Below the pieces are notes generated by a model, which was not told the origin of the DNA, ran no database searches, and was given only the letters and a program-made list of their open reading frames with translations. The position numbers were made by a program, and so were the translations under genes. A DNA stretch of 52,647 nt from an uncultured Hungatella sp. (GTDB lineage Bacteria; Bacillota; Clostridia; Lachnospirales; Lachnospiraceae): the NCBI GenBank assembly GCA_947089145.1, contig CAMUJH010000028.1, positions 1-52,647 of the forward strand, in the 5' to 3' direction. Shown here one piece after another: positions 25,448 to 34,028 of this stretch; position 1 is the first letter of the stretch, and each line of letters begins with the position of its first letter.

Positions 25448-26446
25448 TTACTGAAAATTAAACAAATCTGTCCTATCCAGTAATTCCTGGACTTTTTCCG
25501 GGCTTTCTCCAAAGGATTTTACTGGTGCATCTAAATACTCTGACGCCTCCTGAACCGTAAGCACAGTCTCCCGTTCCATACATCCGTCCTCAGTCTCTGC
25601 GGTATAAACCCAGGCGATCTCTCCCAGGTTATCAATAAGAGCCAGCAAAACGCACCCATAGTCTTTCATCCTGGATTCAAATGCGGCACAGCTGCGTACG
25701 CTGTCCTCATACCTTAACGTCCATCCATAAGGTTCGGCGGCGGTCTGAAGTTCGTTTTTAAATCCTCCCAACTGCTCCCCTATCTGGAGAATCCCTGCCA
25801 GACGGCCATTGGCTGATGCATCACCGATATAAGGATCTTTGGCTTTGTAAAGCTCATTTGCCGTTTTACTAATAAGGGTTCCGTCGCTTTTTACCACGGT
25901 TCCTCCTATATCCACCTGTCCTTCCACATCCTCCCTGTCTAAAGTCAGGTTAAACACGCCGTTTCTGTTCCATTTCGAAGCCAGACAAGCGTAAACAATC
26001 AGTTTCTGTGTGCCGTCTTTTAGCCGCACCAGCTTATACCTGCTGTATACCGAAGCCGAATCCCAGAATGCGCCGCCTATGTGTATCTGCTTTTCATCCA
26101 CATCAATATACGTTGTCATATACGCTTCTGACGGAGATCCGATAACAAAAAGCTTTGTACCGATCCCCGCAAAAATCACAAGTACCGATAAGCCTGCCGC
26201 GCAGATTATATTGCGTATATTTCTCGACTTTACTGTTTTCAGGTAATTGATCTCTTTCCTGGCTTCCTCTCTGTCTTTGTCCATGGCCCGTCCCATGGCA
26301 GCCTTCAATTTCTCATAGCTTTCCCTGCAGTCTGCACAGTTTTCCAAATGCCCCTCTATATCCTGTGCCGTCTGCCGGCTGGTAAGCCCGTCTGCGTACA
26401 AAGGCATTAAATCCTTTATTAAATGGCATGGGATCTTACATATCAT
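25448..26446 (-). CDS. Zinc-finger anti-sigma factor with extracytoplasmic domain
   Basis: 332-residue bitopic protein. The N-terminal zf-HC2-type anti-sigma domain has CHLIKDLMPLYADGL and the metal motif HLENCADC. A single membrane span follows at about residues 78-97, then a large extracytoplasmic domain, possibly DUF4825-like. Such proteins bind and silence an ECF sigma factor until an envelope signal releases it. Its ATG overlaps the end of the ECF sigma remnant, and GGAGG lies inside that remnant, as in intact sigma/anti-sigma operons. Because the sigma gene is truncated, this factor appears orphaned, unless it acts on a sigma encoded elsewhere. Confidence 0.85.
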   Translation of the reverse strand: MICKIPCHLIKDLMPLYADGLTSRQTAQDIEGHLENCADCRESYEKLKAAMGRAMDKDREEARKEINYLKTVKSRNIRNIICAAGLSVLVIFAGIGTKLFVIGSPSEAYMTTYIDVDEKQIHIGGAFWDSASVYSRYKLVRLKDGTQKLIVYACLASKWNRNGVFNLTLDREDVEGQVDIGGTVVKSDGTLISKTANELYKAKDPYIGDASANGRLAGILQIGEQLGGFKNELQTAAEPYGWTLRYEDSVRSCAAFESRMKDYGCVLLALIDNLGEIAWVYTAETEDGCMERETVLTVQEASEYLDAPVKSFGESPEKVQELLDRTDLFNFQ

Positions 26447-26573
26447 CTTTCTCTACCTCCTTCATAATGATTTCCTTCCCCCGGTAAAATGTAACCCTGG
26501 CCCAGTTTTCGCTTCTGTCCATGATTTCCCCGATCTGCCTGAATCTCAGATTGTCGATTAACCGCAGATACAT
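26436..26573 (-). pseudogene. Remnant of an ECF sigma factor (region 4 only)
   Basis: The frame encodes MYLRLIDNLRFRQIGEIM then DRSENWARVTFYRGKEII, the C-terminal helix-turn-helix (region 4) of an ECF sigma factor. It has only 45 codons and is preceded in frame by a stop. Region 2 and the linker are missing; the sequence joins directly to the 3' end of the helicase gene. It overlaps the anti-sigma start, so the operon was once intact. A 5' deletion is the simplest explanation. Confidence 0.85.
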
Positions 26574-26601
26574 GGTTTACCGCACAGGATCTTTTTTATC
26601 T

Positions 26602-29600
26602 TTAACTCATAAATTCAAACAGATTCATCTGCCGCCCGCCATTCCATAGGCTGTTTTTTGATCCTGACTTCTCCCGGATCACCGTCTCGTCTGACAGGCA
26701 TTCCGTAAATACAGAGCTTTCCCCTGATTCGGTCATAATCAATTCTTCCTTTGCCCTTGTGATGCCAACATAAAGAAGCCGCCTTTCTTCCTCCATATCC
26801 TTTTCTCTTGCTGCATGCTTTAAGGCGCCGGCCTCCTTATTAGACGGTGCTTTCCCGGTATATTCGAAAGGTATCATCCCCTTTTTCACGCCGTATAATA
26901 TCACTGCCGGAAATTCCAGCCCTTTCGATCCGTGAAGCGTCATGAGGGTTACCGCATCTGAGGTATAAGTTTTCCCGCCGCACCGCTTTATGTCGCTTTC
27001 CTGGCCGAAAGCAATACTATCCAGCATTTCTCCCATGGTTTTATAAAACACTGCGGATGAACCTAATTTTTCCATTGCCGGATTAAGAGAAAAATCCATG
27101 TCTTCCTGCCATATGTTTAAAATGCCCTGAGGCTGTCTGCGCCGTATCAGCTTCCTGTATTTGTCCGCCAGCAAGCCATAGGCGCACTGGGAAATATGGT
27201 CTTCATCCAGATTCCACAGCAATTTCAGGCACCGTTTCCTTGCAAGCTGGTCCTCATCATCCAGAATGCTTCTGAAAAATGCCAGGCTTCCCTGAACGCA
27301 GGGCTCTTTCAGAAAGCTTTCCCTTCCGGTTACCACATAGGGAATCCCCTCCTTTTTCAGGCATTTTTCCAGAAGCTCTGCCTGCCGGTGCGTACGGTAA
27401 AGCACTGCAATGTCTTTAAAGCTTCTAGGCGTCCGCTCGCCTGCACAGGAGAATCCCTCCTCCATATCCAGCATATCAATGCCGCCTACAAGGCGGTTGA
27501 TCTCCTTTGCCACAAAGATGGCTTCTGCCATTTCGCCTGGCGCCTGCACCAGCCGGACCGGAAGACCGGAAGTTTTTACTGGCTCCAGGCCGCCGGAATC
27601 TTTCAATATCTCTTGCGCCGCTTTTAGTATCTCCGGAGCAGAGCGGTAATTTTTCCTTAAGCGGATTACCTCTGCCTTCTGTTCCTCTTGGAATTTTCTA
27701 AAGCTTTCTGGATCTGCGCCCCGAAATCCATAAATGGCCTGATTGGGATCACCGATCAGAAAAACTTCTCTTCCTCCCCTGCTCCATTCCTGAATTAAAC
27801 GGTACTGTATTGGACTGATATCCTGAAATTCGTCTACAAGAAGATACGTAAAGGATTTTAGGCTTTCTTTCCTGTTCTCTGCCAATTCCAGAGCTTTTAC
27901 AAGCAGATCGTCAAAATCAAATACGTGAAACGCAGCAAGCTTTTTGTTATAAAGCTCTGTCGCCTGATCCATATAGGGGAACTCCAAAACTGCCATTTCT
28001 TCCAGCAGGCCGGTTTTCTTTCTGGATATAAGCTGCCTTAATTTTTCCGGTTTTTCCTTTATCTCCAGTTCTCTCGCCGTTTCTTCTGCAAGTTCCAGCG
28101 CAGTCTCCTCATCCGCCAGAAAGAAATCTTCTCCTATAGCTTTCAGCATCTCATAGCAGAGGCCGTGAATTGTCTTGATGTGAAGGTTTCTTGTATTCTT
28201 TTTGCCTCCCAGTTGTTGTTCCAGGCGCTCCTGCATCTCTTTTGCCGCTTTGTTGGTAAATGTAACTGCCGTGATCTCCGATGGTTTAACCCTGCGGTTC
28301 TGAAGAAGGTAAAGGATACGGGAAACCAGGGTTTTGGTCTTCCCTGTCCCTGGCCCTGCCACCACAGCTGTTTTGGGAGAGATAGTCCGGACAGCCTGAA
28401 GCTGCTCTTCATTGAGCCCTTCTTCTTCCCTGGAGTCCCCCTCCGCTTCTTCTGGCCCGCTCTCCTTCTTTTCTGTCTCATAGGCTGTATAATCCTTCTC
28501 TGAAACATGCATCCGACCGCTTTCCCACGTCTGCACACTTGCCTTCTTTTGCGCTCCCAGCCCTCCTGCCATGGCAAACATGTTCATCTGTCCGTCCATG
28601 GATTCCAGCTCCGCCGGCTCAAACAGCTTGATAACCCCATACTCTCCGTCAAACCCCGGAAAGCGCTGCACGTCTCCCTGTCTCAGCCTTCTGATTCCCT
28701 CGGCCACCAGATACCCTGCCTTCTTTTGGATATCCTCTGCCGGGATCTCTCTTAAAATGGAAAATTCCGTTCCCAGGTTCTCCAGCATGTCCTGGTACTG
28801 CTTCTGAACTTTCATGCTTGCCGCCGAATGTCCCGTGGATGCGGCGATCACTTCCGGAAGCGGTACAAGGCTCTCAAAAGGGGTTGCTCCGGCGCGGACA
28901 AAACCCTCCTGGCGGTCCGCCAGCAGCTCGATCCGGTGGGAAACTCCCATAGTCAGTTTCCTATTGCATACCGGGCATTTTCCCTGATACATCTGGGCCT
29001 CCCTGGGACTTAAACACAGATGGCATTTTCTGTGGCCGTCATAATGGTATTTTCCTTCCTCCGGGAAAAATTCAATGGTCCCTGCCAGGCCCTTTCCCTT
29101 CTGAACAGCTTCATACAGGCCTTCATAGGACATGTCAATTTCAAGCAGATTTGCCTCCCGCCCTAATTTTGCCGGGGAGTGGGCGTCAGAGTTGGATATC
29201 ATCTGAAGGCGGTCCAGCGCCGACACACGCCAGTTCATAGGAGGATCGGAAGAAAGGCCCGTTTCAAAGGCGTGGATGTACGGCGTCAAATCTTCAAAGC
29301 ACTCCTCTATGGTATCAAAACCGGAAAATGCCCCGAACATGGAAAAATGAGGCGTCCAAATATGAGCCGGAACAAAGATGGCTTTCGGACACAGTTCCAG
29401 AGTAATCTCCAGCAGATCCCGGCTGTCCAGCCCCAGAATGGGACGGCCGTCAGAGTGGATATTTCCAATGGTTTCCAGTTTCTGTGACAGCATCTCAGCA
29501 TCCTTAAGCCCTGGCAGCAAAATTAAATTGTGTACTTTGCGGACTTTCCCATTTTTTTTATAAATCGAACTGATTTCCCCGGAAATTACAAATCTGGGGC

Positions 29601-29841
29601 GGCAGGCGCCGTCAGCGGCTCTGTCTTTAAGGCGCAAATCGTCCTTTAGTACATACAGCCCTTCTTCAGCAGGCTCCAGCTTTTCACCCAGCTCCTGCCG
29701 CCATGCCGGATGGGTAAAGTCTCCGCTTCCCAGCAAACTGATGCCTTTCCGTCTTGCCCAAAGGTCCAAATGCTCTGGCGTGCACTCTCTGCTTGTAGCC
29801 CTGGAATATCTGGAATGGATGTGTAAATCTGCAATATACAT
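26602..29841 (-). CDS. Endonuclease Q-like PHP domain fused to UvrD helicase
   Basis: A 1079-residue fusion. Residues 1-410 form a PHP-type nuclease with YIADLHIHSRYSRATSRE, GSGDFTHP, PAHIWTP and SNSDAHSP, plus a zinc finger (Cys275, Cys278, Cys291, Cys294). This layout matches endonuclease Q, which nicks DNA 5' of deaminated bases. An acidic linker (about 450-475) leads to an SF1A helicase: AGPGTGKT (about 497-504), LLVDEFQDISPIQ, GDPNQAIYGFRGA, TLHGSKGLEFP and YVGITRAKEEL. The two halves suggest coupled nicking and unwinding in repair. ATG at 29841 is preferred for ribosome-site spacing. Assignment to endonuclease Q is by motif memory. Confidence 0.88.
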   Translation of the reverse strand: MYIADLHIHSRYSRATSRECTPEHLDLWARRKGISLLGSGDFTHPAWRQELGEKLEPAEEGLYVLKDDLRLKDRAADGACRPRFVISGEISSIYKKNGKVRKVHNLILLPGLKDAEMLSQKLETIGNIHSDGRPILGLDSRDLLEITLELCPKAIFVPAHIWTPHFSMFGAFSGFDTIEECFEDLTPYIHAFETGLSSDPPMNWRVSALDRLQMISNSDAHSPAKLGREANLLEIDMSYEGLYEAVQKGKGLAGTIEFFPEEGKYHYDGHRKCHLCLSPREAQMYQGKCPVCNRKLTMGVSHRIELLADRQEGFVRAGATPFESLVPLPEVIAASTGHSAASMKVQKQYQDMLENLGTEFSILREIPAEDIQKKAGYLVAEGIRRLRQGDVQRFPGFDGEYGVIKLFEPAELESMDGQMNMFAMAGGLGAQKKASVQTWESGRMHVSEKDYTAYETEKKESGPEEAEGDSREEEGLNEEQLQAVRTISPKTAVVAGPGTGKTKTLVSRILYLLQNRRVKPSEITAVTFTNKAAKEMQERLEQQLGGKKNTRNLHIKTIHGLCYEMLKAIGEDFFLADEETALELAEETARELEIKEKPEKLRQLISRKKTGLLEEMAVLEFPYMDQATELYNKKLAAFHVFDFDDLLVKALELAENRKESLKSFTYLLVDEFQDISPIQYRLIQEWSRGGREVFLIGDPNQAIYGFRGADPESFRKFQEEQKAEVIRLRKNYRSAPEILKAAQEILKDSGGLEPVKTSGLPVRLVQAPGEMAEAIFVAKEINRLVGGIDMLDMEEGFSCAGERTPRSFKDIAVLYRTHRQAELLEKCLKKEGIPYVVTGRESFLKEPCVQGSLAFFRSILDDEDQLARKRCLKLLWNLDEDHISQCAYGLLADKYRKLIRRRQPQGILNIWQEDMDFSLNPAMEKLGSSAVFYKTMGEMLDSIAFGQESDIKRCGGKTYTSDAVTLMTLHGSKGLEFPAVILYGVKKGMIPFEYTGKAPSNKEAGALKHAAREKDMEEERRLLYVGITRAKEELIMTESGESSVFTECLSDETVIREKSGSKNSLWNGGRQMNLFEFMS

Positions 29842-29883
29842 GTGCATCTACCTGCTTTCTCTAAAAATGTCTGTGCAATCAAT

Positions 29884-29935
29884 TGTTAACTTTATTTTAT
29901 TTATAGTTGACATTCTTCTCCCTATATGTTATATT
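29884..29935 (+). promoter_or_regulatory. bioY promoter with BirA operator
   Basis: TGTTAAC (29884-29890) and GTTGACA (29906-29912) form an inverted repeat separated by exactly 15 bp, the BirA operator architecture (TGTTAAC-N15-GTTAACA). The right half contains the -35 TTGACA (29907-29912), and TATATT (29930-29935) lies 17 bp further. Biotin-loaded BirA bound here would block the promoter and repress bioY when biotin is plentiful. Confidence 0.88.
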
Positions 29936-30008
29936 CTTTTCCAGGCAAGGACTTTTTCATTCAGGTCCAGGCTCCTTAAAACTCGTTTATTTCAGAAAGG
30001 AACATATT

Positions 30009-30602
30009 ATGAAGACCATATCTCCCGCCTCCCAGGCTTCGCCGAAAAGCCGGAGCATTTACACCCAAAATCTGGTTCTGGCAGGTGTTTCAGCCGCTGT
30101 TTTGACCGCCATATCCCAGATCTCCATTCCTCTTCCCACCGGAGTGCCGGTTACTATCCAGGTTTTCGGAATCGCATTGATAGGAACCGTTCTGGGATGG
30201 AAGCTGGGCTGTATGGCTACCTTGGTGTACATCCTTCTGGGCTGTATGGGACTGCCTGTTTTCTCCAATTTCAGCGGCGGGCTGCAGTGTCTTACGGGAA
30301 TGACAGGAGGGTATATTCTTGCATGGCCTGTTATGGCTGTGCTTGCAGGAATCCGCATAAAAAGTTCCAGACCGGCAGTATCCCTGTTGTTTTCCATGGT
30401 TCTTTCCATCATAGGGCTGATGGCCGTGGAACTGGCAGGGGCTTTCCAGTGGTCGCTTCTCACTTCGGAAATGTCATTTCAGGCTATTGTCGCCTATTCC
30501 TTTGTGGCATTTATTCCCAAGGATATCATACTTACGATTCTGGCAGTCCTTACAGGCTTACGAATCCGGAAAGCATTGGTAAAAGCCGGCTCCCTGAAAT
30601 AG
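30009..30602 (+). CDS. bioY: Biotin transporter BioY
   Basis: Substrate-binding S component of a biotin ECF transporter, 197 residues with about six membrane helices. Family motifs include AAVLTAISQISIPLPTGVPVTIQVFGIALIG, the GLPVFSNFSGGLQCLTGMTGGYI region and the C-terminal FIPKDIILTILA. The start is the ATG after AAAGGAACATATT. Energising EcfAT genes are not adjacent, so it likely uses a shared ECF module encoded elsewhere. The BirA operator upstream independently supports the biotin assignment. Confidence 0.95.
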   Translation: MKTISPASQASPKSRSIYTQNLVLAGVSAAVLTAISQISIPLPTGVPVTIQVFGIALIGTVLGWKLGCMATLVYILLGCMGLPVFSNFSGGLQCLTGMTGGYILAWPVMAVLAGIRIKSSRPAVSLLFSMVLSIIGLMAVELAGAFQWSLLTSEMSFQAIVAYSFVAFIPKDIILTILAVLTGLRIRKALVKAGSLK

Positions 30603-30615
30603 GGACCGGCTTTTT
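30581..30615 (+). terminator. Terminator overlapping the bioY stop
   Basis: AAAAGCCGGCTCCCT pairs with AGGGACCGGCTTTTT (one bulged C), followed by T's. The 5' arm is inside the last bioY codons. Convergent with the MBL gene, so it may work in both directions. Confidence 0.85.
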
Positions 30616-30631
30616 AGCGTTTGATCTTTCT

Positions 30632-31783
30632 TCAATCCAGTTGTAAAATGATGTCTCCGTCTTTAATACAGTAATTTTTTTCTACTTTTAAAAAGTCTTC
30701 CATCCATTTCCTGGTTTCTACGGTTTTCCATGGGCCGCTGTTATACCCGCCTCCCTTATCGTTATCCCACAGCCACTGGGGGGTAGGCCAGAGACAGATT
30801 TTCGGAGAAATAACATCATAAAGAGCTTTTCCAACCCCGTTTTGGCCGTGATGAGCCATCTGAACAATATCGGCCTTCAGGGAATCTCCGTTCTCTCTTC
30901 CAAGCTGGCTCCCGCCGTCATATGACATATCGCCTAAAAACAGAACCTTTTTGCCCTCCGCTTCCACCATATATGCTATGCTGCTGTTGTTAACCGGATC
31001 AGTGCTTAACTCATAGCGATCATTCAACGCGGTTATGTATAGGTTATCTACAACTATCTTGTCATCTTTTCCTACGGAATCATGAAGCTTGTCCTCCGGC
31101 ATCTTCTCCAATTCTCCCACAATGCGGTCAACCATGTCCGAATCCTCTGGAGAAACCTCCTGATACCAGCTAACCGGCGCAAAAGAATAATAAATTCCAT
31201 TAATGTCAACTTCATCACTTCTGTTTTTGAGAATATGATACAGGGCTCCTACATGATCGGAATGGGGATGGGTAATAAGCCATGCATCCACGGTTCCCCC
31301 ATTTTCCCTGATAGTCTCCAAAAGATAATCCCCGTCTGCTTCCCAGCCTCCGTCAACCACAACCAGACTGCCGTTTTCCGATCGTATAACGGAACTGAGC
31401 ATCTGAGCTCCCCCTTGGCTTGACAGCATGGCCATGGCTGTTCCCTCCAGCACCGGGCACTCTGATTCCTGACTTTTTGTCTCCTCCTCGTCTGTCTCCG
31501 GCTCTTCCTGAGAATCAGTCTCCTCTGGCTCTTCCCGGGAATCAGTCTCCTCTGGCTCCTGCAGCTCCTCCTTTTCCTGGGATTCCTGAGGTTCTTCCGA
31601 ATCCTGGGGCGTCTCCTCTGATGTTTCCGATATCCGGGGTGCCGCCTCCTCTTCCGGCTTTTCCGATACTACTAAAACAGTAGCATTTATACGGGAATCT
31701 GAAACCTCTGTTCCCTCAGGGCTTGAAGTGATTACTGCTGAACTTATCATTAGTGAAGCCAAAAGGCTTTTTCCTACGAACAT
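30632..31783 (-). CDS. Secreted metallo-beta-lactamase-fold hydrolase
   Basis: 383-residue exported protein. An N-terminal hydrophobic signal segment (FVGKSLLASLMISSAVI) is followed by a long Glu/Ser/Pro-rich linker (about residues 45-110) with 9-residue repeats EEPEETDSR/Q. A metallo-beta-lactamase fold follows, with the metal motif HPHSDHVG, LFLGDMSYDGG and MAHHGQNG. The fold resembles the hydrolase domain of ComEC-type proteins, so nuclease or phosphodiesterase activity at the cell surface is possible. The start MFVGKS has GAGGAGAG upstream. A 27-bp perfect-length duplication encodes the linker repeat (31503-31556). Confidence 0.85.
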   Translation of the reverse strand: MFVGKSLLASLMISSAVITSSPEGTEVSDSRINATVLVVSEKPEEEAAPRISETSEETPQDSEEPQESQEKEELQEPEETDSREEPEETDSQEEPETDEEETKSQESECPVLEGTAMAMLSSQGGAQMLSSVIRSENGSLVVVDGGWEADGDYLLETIRENGGTVDAWLITHPHSDHVGALYHILKNRSDEVDINGIYYSFAPVSWYQEVSPEDSDMVDRIVGELEKMPEDKLHDSVGKDDKIVVDNLYITALNDRYELSTDPVNNSSIAYMVEAEGKKVLFLGDMSYDGGSQLGRENGDSLKADIVQMAHHGQNGVGKALYDVISPKICLWPTPQWLWDNDKGGGYNSGPWKTVETRKWMEDFLKVEKNYCIKDGDIILQLD

Positions 31784-31856
31784 AACGCTCTCCTCTGTCA
31801 AAAGTCTTCAACTATTTTATAATATAACACCCCTTTATGTCAAGGATTTCGACAAG

Positions 31857-31896
31857 AAACGGGTGAACCAGCCAAAAAGCTGGTTCACCCGTTTCT
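31857..31896 (-). terminator. Terminator of the His-rich protein gene
   Basis: Perfect 17-bp stem GAAACGGGTGAACCAGC / GCTGGTTCACCCGTTTC with a 6-nt loop, followed on the minus strand by TTGTCG. It separates the His-rich gene from the MBL gene, both minus strand, and may also act on the plus strand (TTTC tail). Confidence 0.85.
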
Positions 31897-31964
31897 TTCA
31901 TGCTGTCTAAACCGCTGTATCCCGGCGTTCTGCCATAATCCCCTGCGTCAGGCGGCTATGGCTG

Positions 31965-32405
31965 TCATCGGCAGCCGTGATGCCCGCAGCCGTATCCTGC
32001 ACTGCCTGAGGGCATTTGGCAGGAATTATCACAATATCCGCTGCGATGGCTGTAACCGCAGTAATTGTGATCGTCATGAACATGATGGCCTGTCTCGCTG
32101 CACCCTTCTACAGTGCAAACCGGATAATATCCCCAGCAGTCATGGCCGTCATGGGTATGATGGCCTGTCTCGCTGCACCCGTCTGCCGTGCAGACCGGAT
32201 AGCACCCCCAGTAGCCATGACTGTCATGGGTATGATACCCTGTCTCGCTGCACCCGTCTATGGTGCAGGCTAAACTGACCGTATTGGAAGCAGCGACAGT
32301 TGCCTGCCTGTGGCTGCCATGTCCGTGTGCAAAAACCGGAGATGCTGCCATTACGGTCATCACCATGGCCGCCGCTGCGGCCGCCATAACTTTTTTCCTC
32401 CACAT
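31965..32405 (-). CDS. Secreted His/Cys-rich repeat protein, probable metal binder
   Basis: 146-residue exported protein of unknown function. The signal peptide MWRKKVMAAAAAAMVMTVM ends near SPVFA. The mature part is dominated by three 25-residue repeats of the form CTxDGCSETGHHTHDGHxxW followed by GYYPV, and ends in a Cys/Gly/His-rich tail (YCGYSHRSGYCDNSC). Histidine and cysteine density suggests zinc or copper binding. AGGAGG lies 10 bases before the ATG. The repeats are also recognisable in DNA with a 75-bp period. No homologue with known function is recognised. Confidence 0.82.
   Translation of the reverse strand: MWRKKVMAAAAAAMVMTVMAASPVFAHGHGSHRQATVAASNTVSLACTIDGCSETGYHTHDSHGYWGCYPVCTADGCSETGHHTHDGHDCWGYYPVCTVEGCSETGHHVHDDHNYCGYSHRSGYCDNSCQMPSGSAGYGCGHHGCR
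32040..32265 (-). repeat. Three 75-bp tandem repeats inside the His-rich gene
   Basis: The block TGTCTCGCTGCACCC recurs with exact 75-bp period (around 32091, 32166 and 32241 on the plus strand). Each unit encodes one 25-residue CTxDGCSETG repeat. The units differ at scattered positions, so they are old enough to have diverged or are under selection at the protein level. Confidence 0.85.
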
Positions 32406-32498
32406 AATCAACAATCCTCCTGAATGTGTGAACCCATTGTGTTTTCCTGATATATCTCTATTATATCGTTTAAAATATAAAATGCAATACCCTATCAC

Positions 32499-34028
32499 CT
32501 ATGAGCCCATCTTTTTCAGTATTTCCCTCTCCCTGTCATCAAATAAAAGCATCTTATTATACTGGTAGTACCGGCTGCAATTGTATTCCTGCAGAAACTC
32601 CACACTGTAAAACCCCGTATTCAGTCCTGTGACAAATACCACCATTTCCTGCCCGCTGCCGAATGCTGCCTCCATAAAGTCAAAGACATGTTCCAGCCTC
32701 TGCCCCCACAGTTCAAACAGTCCCTCATATGCCTCATTTTCTCTCTCGAAAATGCGGGAGACTTTCTCCCACACCTGTTCCTCTGTCTGGCAGTGATCTG
32801 CCTTTATCTCCTGGACAGTCCGTTCCAGAATCCCCATTACGTCCTGGTACAGATGATCCTCCGCCCGGCTCAACAGTTTTGATTCAAACTTATATTTCCG
32901 CTCTGCCTGCATCCCTGCATAGAGCCCCTCCAGATATTCTGCAGGGGAAGCGTACTCAGCTCCATTGGCATCTTCGTTCTCGCCCTGCATCCCTTTCGGT
33001 TTCAGACGCCGGAAAATTTTCTGCAGCCGTTCCAAGCGCTTCCCCTTTTCTGACAGCTCCTTAAACCCGCTGTTCAGTCCTGCCAAGAGCAGACTCATAA
33101 CGCTGAGCCGCTCATCAAATGGAGCCCTCTCCAGCCTTTCATAAATCCCCTGTCCCTGCTTCCCGTCTAAAATCGCCTCAATTTCATAATCTTTCTGATA
33201 TTTGTAATAAAGTTCCAGATAATTTGCAAAATCCTTGGCAATTAAAGGGTACTGGATATACTGGCAGATAACCTCTCTGTCTGCAGTTTTGTGAAGTTTT
33301 TCATACACCTCTATAAGTCTGGACAGATCTTCCCAGCCTCTGGGGGTGGCAAATTGTTTACCGTCCACCGTAGTTTCAATCCGGCAGAAATTCTGTTTTT
33401 TTATGTCAAGGTAGGAAACAATGGCAGGATGAATGTTCACCTGCTGGGCATACTCTCTCCATACCTCAAAATCCGCCTCTACAGGGATCATTTTAATCCT
33501 GTCCAAGGTGACAATATCAAACTCTCTTACTGACTTGTTATATTCCGGAGGGTTGCCTGCTGCCACAATGATCCATCCCTGAGGAATGCTGTGGCTGCCA
33601 AAGGTTTTACACTGAAGAAACTGCAGCATTGCAGGCGCCAGAGTTTCCGACACGCAGTTAATCTCATCAATAAACAGGATGCCTTCCTGAAGCCCCGTGT
33701 CCGCAATCTTGTCATATATGGAAGCTACAATTTCGCTCATCGTGTACTCCGTCACGGAGCACCGCCTGGAATCATAAATCCGATCCTGAATAAAAGGCAG
33801 GCCAATGGCGCTCTGCCTGGTGTGGTGGGTAATGGTGTAAGATACCAGGCCAATGCGGCATTCCTGGGAAATCTGTTCCATAATCTGCGTCTTCCCCACT
33901 CCCGGCGGCCCTATAAGCAGAACCGGCCGCTGCCTGATGGGGGGAATCTCATACGCTCCATATCTGTCACGCAGCAAATATGCTTCAATGGTATTCTTTA
34001 TTTCTTCCTTGGCCCGCTTAATATTCAA
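32499..34028 (-). CDS. MoxR-type AAA+ ATPase
   Basis: 509-residue AAA+ ATPase. Walker A GPPGVGKT is near residue 40. Walker B ILFIDEIN, sensor-1 AAGNPPEYN and the FATPRGWEDLSRL segment follow. The C-terminal half is helical without a recognised domain. MoxR ATPases act with a von Willebrand A partner to remodel or insert cofactors into target complexes. Here the vWA gene immediately precedes and overlaps it by 11 nt, so the pair is coupled. The start is a TTG with GGAGG 12 bases upstream. A chaperone or conflict-system role is inferred. Confidence 0.9.
   Translation of the reverse strand: MNIKRAKEEIKNTIEAYLLRDRYGAYEIPPIRQRPVLLIGPPGVGKTQIMEQISQECRIGLVSYTITHHTRQSAIGLPFIQDRIYDSRRCSVTEYTMSEIVASIYDKIADTGLQEGILFIDEINCVSETLAPAMLQFLQCKTFGSHSIPQGWIIVAAGNPPEYNKSVREFDIVTLDRIKMIPVEADFEVWREYAQQVNIHPAIVSYLDIKKQNFCRIETTVDGKQFATPRGWEDLSRLIEVYEKLHKTADREVICQYIQYPLIAKDFANYLELYYKYQKDYEIEAILDGKQGQGIYERLERAPFDERLSVMSLLLAGLNSGFKELSEKGKRLERLQKIFRRLKPKGMQGENEDANGAEYASPAEYLEGLYAGMQAERKYKFESKLLSRAEDHLYQDVMGILERTVQEIKADHCQTEEQVWEKVSRIFERENEAYEGLFELWGQRLEHVFDFMEAAFGSGQEMVVFVTGLNTGFYSVEFLQEYNCSRYYQYNKMLLFDDREREILKKMGS

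Noticed and set aside
32040-32265. Regularly spaced repeats that could suggest a CRISPR-like array
   Set aside because: The period is 75 bp with no unique spacers; the units are translated repeats of the His-rich protein.
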